The notes under the pieces were generated by a model. That model was not told the DNA's origin. It did not search any database and was given only the letters and a program-made list of their open reading frames with translations. From contig JAUREJ010000011.1 in NCBI GenBank assembly GCA_030827475.1, forward strand, positions 12,540-55,641: 43,102 nucleotides of DNA, in the 5' to 3' direction. This stretch comes from Candidatus Poseidonia sp. GTDB taxonomy: Archaea; Thermoplasmatota; Poseidoniia; Poseidoniales; Poseidoniaceae. Every line of letters begins with the position of its first letter. The stretch's first letter is position 1. The position numbers were made by a program, and so were the translations under genes. Below, in pieces: positions 23,319 through 31,688 of the stretch.

Positions 23319-24698
23319 CTACTTGATGTCAATGCGCCCGGCCCAACGTCGTTTGAGCCGAGCTTGTTGTTCCTCAGCCGCCCAAACCACCAAGTGTACG
23401 GTGCCGTCGCTCAAAACCTCTTGATCTTCGACCATGCCGGCTTCGTGGATGTCCGCAACGATGCGTTCGCTCGCATCGTCATCCGTTGCTTGGGGCGCCT
23501 TGATTAGAACCGTAGACGGTGCACCAAACAAGTGCTCTCGAACACGAAGTTGCAACGCGTCAAGGCCCGTATTTTCGTGCGTTGAAATGACCAACGGGTC
23601 GAGAAACCCGAACTCCTGAACGATGTCCATCACCGCGGCGAGGTGGTCTGGTGAAATTTTGTCCGCCTTGGTCAACACCAAGCAAGGTGGGAGTCGATCT
23701 CTCAAACCCTCCCCGTCCAGGCCTTGCCGTTCGGTGATTTCGCGCCGGGTGGTTTTGACCTTTCGACGAATTTCAAGGAACGGGTCGGAGGCGTCGACCA
23801 AAAGCATCGTTAAATCAGCATCAATTGCTTCAGCAATAGTTGCTTTAAATGCTGCAAGTGTAGCATTTGGTATATTATCAATAAATCCAATCGTGTCAAC
23901 CAGCAAAATTCTCGGACTTTTCTCCATCCTACCCACGGTGGTTTCCAACGTCGAGAACAATTTGTCTTCGATAAGCACCTGTTTTCCGGATAAGCGGTGG
24001 AACAGCGAAGATTTGCCTGCGTTCGTGTATCCGACGAAACCGACCGTCATCGCTCCGCTACGTGCCCGTTGCCGTCGGTGCTCTCGTTGCGCATTGTGGT
24101 GCTTGCGTTGCCGCTTTCGAAGGTTGGTCAATTCCCGGTTCAAGTTCGCAATGACGTTTTGCAGAGCGGTGACACCGCCACCACCGTAACCCGCTCGTTC
24201 GCCCATGGTTTGTTGATTCGCCAATTCACGCAACACGGTGCGGTCCGACTGGAGTCGGGCAATACGGACCTGCGTTCGCGCTTCGACCGATGCAGCATGG
24301 GCGGTGAACAGCGAGAGCAACAAGCGAACCCGATCCCAAATCTCGAGACCGATGACGGAGCTGATGCCCACGAGTTGGCGAGCCGTCGCATTCGTGTGCA
24401 CCAACACCAAGTCCACCTTCGCCCACGGGTGGCCGGGGACGCGGCTTTGGAGTTCGTCGGCGATGTCCAACAACCGGCCCTTTCCCAAGAAGGTCCGAGG
24501 GTCTTCTCGACCGGGTTGCACAACGGTTTCGACGATCGAAATCCCCATGGTTGCTGCCAGGGCTTCCAATTCCCTCGTGTCCGCCTGACCCCGAACGAGA
24601 AGGACGGCGTTTCGCCCCTCATGACTGGTACGCGCCTCTCCGAGCACCACACCACCGCTGCCCGCAAGCGTAAACGGGTCGCCGGAGGGCTGCGCCAT
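23319..24698 (-). CDS. hflX: GTPase HflX
   Basis: A 459-residue ribosome-associated GTPase of the HflX family. The N-terminal HflX domain contains TFLGKGRLLDI, and the helical part has GYGGGGVTALQ and an Arg/Lys-rich coiled coil (about 180-215). The GTPase domain has G1 GYTNAGKSS (223-231), G3 DTIGF (268-272) and G4 LTKAD near 346. The C-terminal domain is about 400-459. HflX splits or rescues stalled ribosomes in bacteria; archaeal orthologues bind the large subunit. Residues 271-299 are encoded by a run of A/T-ending codons unlike the rest of the gene. The start at 24698 faces the Pcc1-like gene across 48 bases. Confidence 0.97.
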   Translation of the reverse strand: MAQPSGDPFTLAGSGGVVLGEARTSHEGRNAVLLVRGQADTRELEALAATMGISIVETVVQPGREDPRTFLGKGRLLDIADELQSRVPGHPWAKVDLVLVHTNATARQLVGISSVIGLEIWDRVRLLLSLFTAHAASVEARTQVRIARLQSDRTVLRELANQQTMGERAGYGGGGVTALQNVIANLNRELTNLRKRQRKHHNAQREHRRQRARSGAMTVGFVGYTNAGKSSLFHRLSGKQVLIEDKLFSTLETTVGRMEKSPRILLVDTIGFIDNIPNATLAAFKATIAEAIDADLTMLLVDASDPFLEIRRKVKTTRREITERQGLDGEGLRDRLPPCLVLTKADKISPDHLAAVMDIVQEFGFLDPLVISTHENTGLDALQLRVREHLFGAPSTVLIKAPQATDDDASERIVADIHEAGMVEDQEVLSDGTVHLVVWAAEEQQARLKRRWAGRIDIK

Positions 24699-24746
24699 GG
24701 TTCATGGGACGGTTAGACTCATATCAGCCCACCTCAAGGTCCGTTC

Positions 24747-24971
24747 ATGGGCGAAATGCACGCAATGGAGGTCCGCTGGTCCGGGTCTTCGGAGGTCGCC
24801 GGTGTGCTCAAGGCCGCCGCGGAGGGGCACGGCTTGGATGTCGATACAGAAACCTCCTCCGGATTGACGACGCTTCGAATATCGGTCAGCGATACCGATC
24901 TTCAAGCCTTGCGGGACCGAGTTGACGCTCTGCTGGTCGTGTTGAGCGCCGCCGAGGAAGCGCTTGGGTGA
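24747..24971 (+). CDS. Pcc1-like subunit of the KEOPS tRNA-modification complex
   Basis: A 74-residue protein with the size and strand-helix pattern of Pcc1/CGI-121-partner proteins: an early beta-strand (AMEVRWSG), a helix, then TLRISVSDTDLQALRDRVDAL and a C-terminal helix (LLVVLSAAEEAL). Pcc1 is the dimerising subunit of KEOPS, which makes the t6A modification of tRNA. Starts at 24756 or 24765 are also possible. Its TGA lies within the first bases before the next gene. The match is to a short, weakly conserved family, so it is tentative; other KEOPS genes are not in the window. Confidence 0.62.
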   Translation: MGEMHAMEVRWSGSSEVAGVLKAAAEGHGLDVDTETSSGLTTLRISVSDTDLQALRDRVDALLVVLSAAEEALG

Positions 24972-24975
24972 TGTT

Positions 24976-25335
24976 GTGAGCGAAACCACCCTTCTCATCG
25001 ATGCCCATTGCGTGATGTGCAACGGGCTCGCCACATTCCTCCGCCGCCGTCAACGCACAGAAGGTGAGCTCGTCATTCTCGGCATTCAATCCCCGGAGGG
25101 GCAAGCGCTCATCGCGACCTTCCCTGAACGCCTGCAATCCCTCGACACGCTGTTCGTGGTTCGTCACGGAAAGACCCACGTTCGGTCTGCGGGCGCCATT
25201 CGTTTGCTTCTTACCATGCGTTGGTACTATGCAGCGTTGTTCCCGTTTGCGTGGCTCGTCCCGCTCCCGCTGCGAGACGGTGTTTATTGGGTGGTCTCAA
25301 AACTCCGCCACAAGTTCGGCAGAACCGATGCTTAG
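24976..25335 (+). CDS. DCC-family thiol-disulfide oxidoreductase-like protein (DUF393)
   Basis: A 119-residue protein of the DCC family, named for its N-terminal Asp-Cys-Cys motif. It has DAHCVMCNG near residues 9-17, a CxxC pair in the expected place, and the closing pattern around YYAALFPFAWLVPLPLRDGVYWVV. The family is thought to act in thiol-disulfide exchange, but this is not well tested. GTG at 24976 gives the usual start just before the motif. The gene follows the Pcc1-like gene closely, and its stop shares TTAG with the convergent exonuclease gene. Confidence 0.85.
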   Translation: MSETTLLIDAHCVMCNGLATFLRRRQRTEGELVILGIQSPEGQALIATFPERLQSLDTLFVVRHGKTHVRSAGAIRLLLTMRWYYAALFPFAWLVPLPLRDGVYWVVSKLRHKFGRTDA

Positions 25336-26111
25336 AGGTCGAGGTCGAGCACCAATGGAGCGTGATCGGAGACATCGAGGCCGCCCTGTCGAACGATTGA
25401 ACAATCAACGAGGACGTTGGCTGCAGCTTCGTTAAGCAGGAAATAATCGATACGCCATCCCCGGTCTTTGGCTCGCGCTTGGCCTCGGTTTGACCACCAT
25501 GAATAGGTTTTGACACCGTCCCCGGCAAGGTGACGAAACGCATCGGTCCAACCGTCTGCAAGCAGTTCGGTGAACCATTCACGCTCGTGAGGAAGAAACC
25601 CCGAATTCTTCGTGTTGCCTTTTGGGTTCCAAATGTCGTCTTCCGTGTGGGCGATGTTGAGATCGCCGCACACCACCACGGGGCGCTCGTCTTCCGTAAA
25701 CGGTTTGAGCCATGCTCGCCATTCGTCCATCCAACCTTCCTTGAACGCTTGGCGTTCGTCCTTCGCAGATCCGCTGGGAAGGTAGGTGTTGATGCAGACC
25801 ACGCCGTTGATTTCGCAGACGAGTACGCGCCCCTCCGTATCCTCCTCGTCCAAACGACCGCCCTTGCCTCGCCCGAGCACGTTGTGGGGTTTGGCGGAAG
25901 CCGTTGCAACGCCCGAATACCCTTTCTTTTCGGCCGGATGCAACGTCACATGCCAGCCTGAGGGCCACGACCACCCCGGAGGAAGCTGTTCTTCCAATGT
26001 CCGGGTTTCTTGGAGCATGGTCACGTCCGCTTCAAGGGATGAAAAGTAAGCGTCAATGCCCTTGCGAATGGCAGCACGAAGCCCGTTGACGTTCCAAGAG
26101 ACGAAGCGCAT
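25332..26111 (-). CDS. xthA: Exodeoxyribonuclease III / AP endonuclease
   Basis: A 259-residue Mg-dependent AP endonuclease of the ExoIII/APE1 family, which cuts 5' of abasic sites in base excision repair. Visible residues: Asn7 (WNVNGLRA), Glu35 (LQETR), GYSGVA, the TYLPSG block, GDLNIAH with catalytic Asp/Asn, DRGWRIDYFL, and SDHAPL with the catalytic His at the end. Full length. Start ATG at 26111. The stop overlaps that of the DCC gene as TTAG. With FEN1 and RNase H it is one of three nucleic-acid repair or processing nucleases in the window. Confidence 0.97.
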   Translation of the reverse strand: MRFVSWNVNGLRAAIRKGIDAYFSSLEADVTMLQETRTLEEQLPPGWSWPSGWHVTLHPAEKKGYSGVATASAKPHNVLGRGKGGRLDEEDTEGRVLVCEINGVVCINTYLPSGSAKDERQAFKEGWMDEWRAWLKPFTEDERPVVVCGDLNIAHTEDDIWNPKGNTKNSGFLPHEREWFTELLADGWTDAFRHLAGDGVKTYSWWSNRGQARAKDRGWRIDYFLLNEAAANVLVDCSIVRQGGLDVSDHAPLVLDLDL

Positions 26112-26143
26112 GGCGCTGCGTGTTCAAGCCGGTGAATAAGCGT

Positions 26144-27241
26144 TCAAGCCATGGCCCGTGCGATGTTTTGGCCGGACAACCGTCCCGTTTCGACCGCAGC
26201 GTCGGCCAGCACATGTTCGCTCTCCACCCATTCTCCAGCGAGCAAAATGCCGTGGTCGGCAAGCCGGTCAAAGGCCGGTTTTTGGCCGACGGTTTGCACG
26301 GCGACATGGGTTTGATGGCTGCGGTGGATGACATGGGTGCGCCAGCCGGGGGCGTGGGTATCCAAGAAACCCTCAAGGCGACCCAAGCGAGCATCCCCTG
26401 TTTCGCCTTCACGCTCGACCATGACCGACGAGAGGTAAGCCCCCGAAAGGCCCCATCGCGGCTGGATGTTGCTCAAATCCAACGCATACGCACCTTCGTC
26501 GCCATCGATGATGCCGTGAAGCATCTCAAGTGGGCGAGAGGACAACGTGAGGTCAAGGGTGCTCGCAAACACCGGGCGAACATCTTCAAAGAGGTCGTGT
26601 CCGAGGTCGTTGAACAAACGTCGAGCTTGCTTGAAGCCGCACGCAACGACGACCACATCGCTGTCAAACGAACGCCCGTCAGCAAGGGTGACGCGCCCGG
26701 AGTCAAGGGAAGCAACTTCGCAGTTCGCCTCGATCAACACGCCCACTTCGTCAAGTGCAGCCGCCATCCTTCCCACGAGGCCTGCCCATCCTTCACCGAC
26801 GACCGCCAGGCGTTGTTTCAGCAGGGCCTCGTAGCGGTACCCAAAGTTTGGATGGCCTGAACCCGCAAACAAAGCAGCGGCCTGAACGATTGGTTCGTTC
26901 GATGAACGTGAACGAAGTGCGCGCCGTTGTTCGGCCGCTTTCCGTACGCTGTTTCGGGGGCGGAGAACACCGATCTTGACCGCTTTCAACCGATCCAATC
27001 GGGGTGCTGAGAGCACCGTGGGAAGCCGACTGATCTTCTTGACCAAGTTCGACAGCGGTCCGCGTCGAAGCAAAAGATGCAAACCGTGACCGAAGGGTGC
27101 ACCGTCCACCGTTTGCGAGGTTGCGTATCCCCCCAAGCGCTCACGACGGTCCAGCACCACGACGTGGTGTCCAGCGGTTGTGGCGTACAAAGCGGTCGCA
27201 AGGCCTGCAAGACCTGCGCCCACCACCGTCACCCGCGCCAT
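26144..27241 (-). CDS. FAD-dependent amine oxidase/phytoene-desaturase-like oxidoreductase
   Basis: A 365-residue flavoprotein. The N-terminus is an FAD-binding Rossmann motif, VTVVGAGLAGLATALYA, followed by VVLDRRERLGGYATS, the pattern of the phytoene desaturase, hydroxysqualene dehydroxylase and amine oxidase group. The C-terminus ends with the second FAD block, ILLAGEWVESEHVLADAAVETGRLSG. ATG at 27241 is right before the Rossmann strand. Substrate is not determined; an isoprenoid or carotenoid is possible from family membership. It diverges from nadC across 75 bases. Confidence 0.85.
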   Translation of the reverse strand: MARVTVVGAGLAGLATALYATTAGHHVVVLDRRERLGGYATSQTVDGAPFGHGLHLLLRRGPLSNLVKKISRLPTVLSAPRLDRLKAVKIGVLRPRNSVRKAAEQRRALRSRSSNEPIVQAAALFAGSGHPNFGYRYEALLKQRLAVVGEGWAGLVGRMAAALDEVGVLIEANCEVASLDSGRVTLADGRSFDSDVVVVACGFKQARRLFNDLGHDLFEDVRPVFASTLDLTLSSRPLEMLHGIIDGDEGAYALDLSNIQPRWGLSGAYLSSVMVEREGETGDARLGRLEGFLDTHAPGWRTHVIHRSHQTHVAVQTVGQKPAFDRLADHGILLAGEWVESEHVLADAAVETGRLSGQNIARAMA

Positions 27242-27316
27242 GTTTGAGGGAGAGCGGGTTGCGTCAAAAGGTCGTTGGAGGGGTGCTTTGAAGTGGAGGT
27301 AGGCACTCCATCCATC

Positions 27317-28261
27317 ATGGCCGAAGCCCCACGACTTCCCCACGACCGTGGGCATGAATTGTGGACCATGGAAGACGGGGCAAGCCGGAAGCTCATGGCG
27401 AGCATCGACCGCTGGGTGACCGCCTTCGTGGGCGATGACGGTATTGACATGCCGCTTTCAAGTTCCTCAGAGGCTGTTGAAGCCACCGTTTTCGCTCGCC
27501 AGGACGGTTTGGTCGTCGGCGGCGCTGTTGTGGATTATCTGCTTCAAATCTGGGCGCCTTCCGTTCGCATCACCTGGCTTGCTGGAGATGGCAAGCGCGT
27601 GGCATCCGGGGACGAGATCGCCGTGGTCACCGGCGACCGGGAAAGCGTCTTGGCGATTGAGCGATGCATGTTGAACGTGCTCGGTCAACTTTCAGGCATC
27701 GCCACCGAAACCAAGCGCTGGTCGGCCATCGCTCCAAAACAAATCGCCTCAACTCGGAAAACGGTGTGGGGGATGCTCGACAAGTGGGCCGTCCACATGG
27801 GCGGTGGGTTAACGCATCGTTTGTCAAAGGGCGATGCCACGATGATCAAGGAGAACGATTTGGCGACCATGCACACCGAGATAAACGGGCATGACCAACG
27901 CCTGGTGGCCTACCTTCAATCCGTCGACATGGAGAACACCGGTGCCTTCCTCGAAGTCGAGGTGCGAACCGAGAAAGAGGCGCTTGTTGCTGCCATGATC
28001 TGGGCGCAGCGACGTGCTGCTGAAGGGCTTGACCGACTCGTCGTGATGCTTGACAACATGGATCCTGAGACGTGCAAGTCGGTCAGCCAGCAAATGGAAG
28101 ACCAAGGCATTCGCGAACACGTCGTCCTCGAAGCGAGTGGCGGCATCGTGTTCTCCGAGTTGAAATCCTGGCACGAATGCGGGCTGGACGTCGTCTCGAC
28201 AAGCGCCATCAATCGAGGGGTTCCTCCGCTGGACATCAGCATGCTCGTGAAGGGCGCTTGA
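27317..28261 (+). CDS. nadC: Nicotinate-nucleotide pyrophosphorylase (quinolinate phosphoribosyltransferase)
   Basis: A 314-residue QPRTase, which forms nicotinate mononucleotide from quinolinate and PRPP in NAD synthesis. Family blocks are ERCMLNVLGQLSGIAT, STRKTVWGML (substrate-binding Arg/Lys), HRLSKGDATMIKENDLA, the acidic MLDNMDPE, and LEASGGI with the phosphate-binding glycines. It is a little longer than the usual 280-290 residues at the N-terminus. ATG at 27317 is used, and TTG at 27275 is possible but less likely. Followed 9 bases later by the phosphopantothenate-synthesis gene, suggesting a cofactor-synthesis operon. The nadA and nadB genes are not in the window. Confidence 0.94.
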   Translation: MAEAPRLPHDRGHELWTMEDGASRKLMASIDRWVTAFVGDDGIDMPLSSSSEAVEATVFARQDGLVVGGAVVDYLLQIWAPSVRITWLAGDGKRVASGDEIAVVTGDRESVLAIERCMLNVLGQLSGIATETKRWSAIAPKQIASTRKTVWGMLDKWAVHMGGGLTHRLSKGDATMIKENDLATMHTEINGHDQRLVAYLQSVDMENTGAFLEVEVRTEKEALVAAMIWAQRRAAEGLDRLVVMLDNMDPETCKSVSQQMEDQGIREHVVLEASGGIVFSELKSWHECGLDVVSTSAINRGVPPLDISMLVKGA

Positions 28262-28270
28262 GGTGAGCAC

Positions 28271-29008
28271 GTGGAGGAAATTGCGGCCGACCCAAGCCAC
28301 CCGCGTTACGCATCCCTGTTGATGCGGCATCGCTTGGAAGCGGCGGCCAAACGGGGGATGCTGGCAGACAGTGCAATGATCGCACACGGGCGTGGAGAAG
28401 CCTTCGATTATCTTCTCGGGGAACGAACGACGAAAAGTGCTCGCATCGCTGCCGGCGAGGCCATGCATCGATTGAGTCAAGCCAAGCGCCCGATTTTGAG
28501 CTTGAACGGGAACGTTACTGCCCTCGCTGCGGACGACATGTTGCGTCTTGCTGCTCGGCTCTCTTGTCCGGTTGAAATCAACATCTTTTACCGAACACCT
28601 GAACGAATGGCGGCGCTTTTGCGTTATATTGAGGAGCGAAAAATAGCGTTGCAACTGGATGTTCTCGTGCTCGGTGATGCACCCGACGCGACCCTCCCTG
28701 GTCTCAAAGGTCCTCGGGCCGCGTGTCACAAGGAAGGCATTCTCGACAGCGATGTGATCTTGGTGCCGCTTGAGGACGGGGACCGATGCAAAGCGTTGGT
28801 GGCGATGGGGAAAACCGTCATCGTCATCGACCTTAACCCGCTCTCTCGCTCGGCGCAACAAGCCAGCATCACCGTCGTCGATGAACTTTCCAGAGCGTTG
28901 TCGACCATGCTCTCGTGGAAGGAAGACGATGAACGTGTACCCTACGACCACAAAGCAACTTTGAAGGATGCCCACAAAGCCATGCTTGAGGGGCTCAACA
29001 ACGCTTAG
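28271..29008 (+). CDS. 4-phosphopantoate--beta-alanine ligase (archaeal phosphopantothenate synthetase)
   Basis: A 245-residue enzyme of the archaea-specific DUF137/PPS family, joining 4-phosphopantoate and beta-alanine with ATP in the archaeal coenzyme A route. Conserved blocks: PSHPRYASLLMR, IAHGRGEAFDYLLGE, LSLNGNVTALAADD, VEINIFYRTPERM, VLGDAPDATLPGL and VIDLNPLSRSAQQASITVVDEL. Start GTG at 28271, 9 bases after nadC. The stop shares TTAG with the convergent dehydrogenase gene. A good archaeal marker. Pantoate kinase, its partner, is not in the window. Confidence 0.95.
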   Translation: MEEIAADPSHPRYASLLMRHRLEAAAKRGMLADSAMIAHGRGEAFDYLLGERTTKSARIAAGEAMHRLSQAKRPILSLNGNVTALAADDMLRLAARLSCPVEINIFYRTPERMAALLRYIEERKIALQLDVLVLGDAPDATLPGLKGPRAACHKEGILDSDVILVPLEDGDRCKALVAMGKTVIVIDLNPLSRSAQQASITVVDELSRALSTMLSWKEDDERVPYDHKATLKDAHKAMLEGLNNA

Positions 29009-30186
29009 CGTTGTTTCAATTTTTCACCAAGTTTTGCAGCGATGCTTTCGCCCACGGCCGAGCAGGATGCGGTGCCGCCCAAATCGTAGGTCAGCATCTT
29101 TCCGTCTTTGAGGTGGTCGGCGACGCTTTCGTCGATCAAACGGCCGATGGAAACCAAATCCTCGTCGTTGTTCTTTCGACCGAGGTAATCCAACATCATC
29201 TGGATGGAATTGATGGTGGCGATGGGGTTGACCTTGTTTTGACCGGCGTGCTTTGGAGCCGAACCGTGAACGGGCTCAAAGAAGGCGTGATGGTCGCCGA
29301 TGTTGCCGGAGGAGGCCATGCCCATGCCGCCCTGCAGAACGGCTCCCAAGTCGGTGGCGATATCGCCGAACATGTTGGAGGTCACCACGGTGTCGTAATG
29401 TTCGGGAGAGCGGGTGATCCACTGCATGAACGCATCGATGTAGCCGTAGTCCACCTCGGTGTCGGGGTACGAAGAGGCGACATCGTCGAAGGTGGCACGG
29501 AACAATTGACACCCTCGGGTGACGTTGGATTTGTCAATGCATGATACCCGACGCACCCCGTCGGCCGGTGCTCCGTTTCGAGTTTGAGCGATTTCAAAGC
29601 CCATGCGAATCAAACGTTCGGAGCCGGCACGAGAGATGGGCCGAGGGTCGTAGGCCACCTCGCCTTCGAGACCGGGGAAGGTCATGGGCTCAGGTTCGTA
29701 TTCCGGTCGCCCTTGGGCCCGGTCGGCACTCCGGCGCAACAATGCGTGGTAGAGACCTTCCGTGTTCTCTCGTAGAATGGTCATGTCAACCATGCCGGGC
29801 TGCCAGATTTGTCGGAAACCGCCGTGGATTTTGTGAGGCACTCCCTCGTAGAGTTTGATGGGGCGGACGTTTGCATAAAGGTCCAGACCGCTTCGCAGAC
29901 CAAGAATCACCGAGCCGCCGGCGAGGTCGCCGTTTGGAAGGCGTGCCCCTGGGTAGCCGATGGCCCCGAGGAAGATGGCATCGGTTTCGTTTTTGCAGAA
30001 CTCAAAGGAGCCTTCAGCCCATTCTTCACCGGTGGCCAAGTAATGTTGACCGCCGCATTCGATGACGGTTTGTTCAAAGCCGTGATTGGTGTTCGCCTCG
30101 ATCGTATCAAGAATCCGCTGAGCTTCCAAGGCCACCTCGCGACCCGTTCCGTCGCCGGGCAAAACCGTGATGCGATGGTCACTCAT
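29005..30186 (-). CDS. Isocitrate/isopropylmalate/tartrate dehydrogenase family protein
   Basis: A 393-residue beta-decarboxylating dehydrogenase. The N-terminus has ITVLPGDGTGREV. The substrate-binding region is LGLRSGLDLYANVRP, followed by RENTEGLYHALLRR. Metal ligands are in the Asp block DAFMQW and TSNMFGDIATDL, and the NAD(P)-binding block is FEPVHGSAPKHAGQNKVNP. The RENTEG motif is closer to isocitrate, homoisocitrate and tartrate dehydrogenases than to LeuB (RELTGG). No leucine or lysine genes are near, so the substrate stays open; isocitrate fits with the fumarase and PEPCK genes. ATG at 30186 is used. It diverges from the next gene across a palindrome-containing gap. Confidence 0.87.
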   Translation of the reverse strand: MSDHRITVLPGDGTGREVALEAQRILDTIEANTNHGFEQTVIECGGQHYLATGEEWAEGSFEFCKNETDAIFLGAIGYPGARLPNGDLAGGSVILGLRSGLDLYANVRPIKLYEGVPHKIHGGFRQIWQPGMVDMTILRENTEGLYHALLRRSADRAQGRPEYEPEPMTFPGLEGEVAYDPRPISRAGSERLIRMGFEIAQTRNGAPADGVRRVSCIDKSNVTRGCQLFRATFDDVASSYPDTEVDYGYIDAFMQWITRSPEHYDTVVTSNMFGDIATDLGAVLQGGMGMASSGNIGDHHAFFEPVHGSAPKHAGQNKVNPIATINSIQMMLDYLGRKNNDEDLVSIGRLIDESVADHLKDGKMLTYDLGGTASCSAVGESIAAKLGEKLKQR

Positions 30187-30210
30187 GGTTTGGCCCAATG
30201 GAACCTTCTA

Positions 30211-30237
30211 CATGAACAAAACCCTCGTTCATGAACG
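30211..30237. promoter_or_regulatory. Palindrome CGTTCATGAACG with a flanking inverted half-site
   Basis: A perfect 12-base palindrome, CGTTCATGAACG, lies at 30226-30237. An upstream CATGAAC (30211-30217) also pairs with its GTTCATG half across 9 bases. It sits 25-50 bases upstream of the dehydrogenase start, in the 175-base gap between divergent genes. A dimeric repressor or activator site is a reasonable reading; there is no direct proof. Confidence 0.45.
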
Positions 30238-30361
30238 GTTCTTCAGGCCCCTTTCCAACCACGGATTGCGTCGGTTTTGCTCGGCTTCACTCCAAGAAAG
30301 AAGACGAGACTTTTGTTTTGCGAGGGGATGTTTCATAGGCCGTCACGATGGAAAACCAAGC

Positions 30362-31003
30362 ATGGCGGACGAAAGGCAAAACGAGCAGGAACGCCGTGTC
30401 TCCGCGGAGGATTTGCCTGCCGAAGTTCGCCAACTCGTTGACACGATGCTCGGCATCAATCCCAAGTGGAACGTCCACGATTGGATGATCGAGCAAGCCA
30501 ACCTCGCGATGGATTTGCTCGCGGTGGATTTGCTACGAGAGAAGATCGTCATCGACCAGCGCCTTCAACGGTTGGAAGACCTCGGTCGGCGACTCGAAGT
30601 TGAGCCGAACGAAGCCGAGGAGGCCGATCCCCATCAAACCAATTTGTTCGATTGCTTTGACCTCAACGAACCGCATGGCCTACGTGGTTTGGGCGAACGG
30701 GTGATGGACCGGCCAACGCCCGATGCGAACGAAGAACGGCATCCATCCAACGTGTTCCTCGACCTTCTCCCTCACGACAACACCGACGACCCCTTGCTGG
30801 CCATCGCCTGCCAGACCATCGTCATCGCCGTGGAACAAGAGTTGGCTAAGGGCGAGGGTGTGGCCACGCTCGAAGCCATCTTCCACCACGCCCGGGCCTC
30901 AAACATCGACGATGACGAAATCGACGAAGCGCTGGACCATCTGCTCACCACCGGCCTGTTGTTGGAAGTCGACGATGACTGCTTTATTTTGCTCTCAACC
31001 TAG
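30362..31003 (+). CDS. Hypothetical acidic protein with a winged-helix-like C-terminus
   Basis: A 213-residue acidic protein. Residues 20-85 are helical and charged, with LVDTMLGINPKWNVHDWMIEQ at the start. A Glu/Asp-rich linker follows. The last ~65 residues (VATLEAIFHHARASNI, EIDEALDHLLTTGLLLEVDDDCFIL) have the helix-helix-helix-beta-beta order of a winged helix, similar in style to the C-terminal domains of archaeal MCM and other replication or transcription factors. That comparison is by eye only. ATG at 30362 is used. No partner is evident; the following three genes encode membrane proteins. Confidence 0.68.
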   Translation: MADERQNEQERRVSAEDLPAEVRQLVDTMLGINPKWNVHDWMIEQANLAMDLLAVDLLREKIVIDQRLQRLEDLGRRLEVEPNEAEEADPHQTNLFDCFDLNEPHGLRGLGERVMDRPTPDANEERHPSNVFLDLLPHDNTDDPLLAIACQTIVIAVEQELAKGEGVATLEAIFHHARASNIDDDEIDEALDHLLTTGLLLEVDDDCFILLST

Positions 31004-31060
31004 GGGCCCCGCGGCATCCCCAACTCGGGACTTTATGTCACGGCGTCGTATTGATTCAAC

Positions 31061-31669
31061 ATGGGATTGGTACGTTCGGTGTTCTTTGGAAGTATGGCTT
31101 GGGTCGGTGCGACCTCGATGATGGTTCACCCCGAAATGGCTCTTGGATTTGCCATCGTCGTTGCTTTCCTCTCCGAATCCACCCACCATCGAGGCGAGTT
31201 GCGACGGATGCATCAGCAGGCGAACGATGTCTCGAGGCAATTGCGCGCAGCCAATGTTCATGTCGAAGATCTGCAACGGGCCCTTACCCAACGCCACCTT
31301 GAATTGAACAAGGCCATTGACGAATTGCACCGGCGTGATGCGGTGGGAAGTCCAGCTGCGCGGGAACTGCTCAAACGGCAAGAGGAGGCGATGACGGCGG
31401 CATCCAGGGCCCTTGAAGCCCGACAAGAACGTAACGATGTGGTTTTCAACAGCATGGAACGGTTGTTGAATGTACAGGTTGAGCAAACGGCGAAAATGCA
31501 AGAGGCCATGAGCAATTTGCTTCAACACTTGATCACGCAACCCCGGGGACACTTCACAATGAACGACAGCGTGATGGTTTCAGAAGGGGGTCAAGACGGT
31601 GAGGCCTATCAACGGCACCTCCGGGACATCAACGAATGGTTGCGCCTCCAATCGGCATCTTCACCATGA
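31061..31669 (+). CDS. Membrane-anchored coiled-coil protein
   Basis: A 202-residue protein with one or two N-terminal transmembrane segments (about 5-38) followed by a long coiled coil (about 45-160) with heptad-like Leu, Ala and Met spacing and many Gln, Arg and Glu residues. The tail is polar. No enzymatic motif. It begins a run of three co-directional small membrane proteins spaced 19 bases apart or overlapping, which may form one membrane complex. Function unknown. Confidence 0.75.
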   Translation: MGLVRSVFFGSMAWVGATSMMVHPEMALGFAIVVAFLSESTHHRGELRRMHQQANDVSRQLRAANVHVEDLQRALTQRHLELNKAIDELHRRDAVGSPAARELLKRQEEAMTAASRALEARQERNDVVFNSMERLLNVQVEQTAKMQEAMSNLLQHLITQPRGHFTMNDSVMVSEGGQDGEAYQRHLRDINEWLRLQSASSP

Positions 31670-31688
31670 GGCCCACGCTGCGAACACC

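Noticed and set aside
27824-28975. 383-codon minus-strand frame opposite nadC and the phosphopantothenate gene
   Set aside because: Covers two well-supported genes on the other strand and has no family features.
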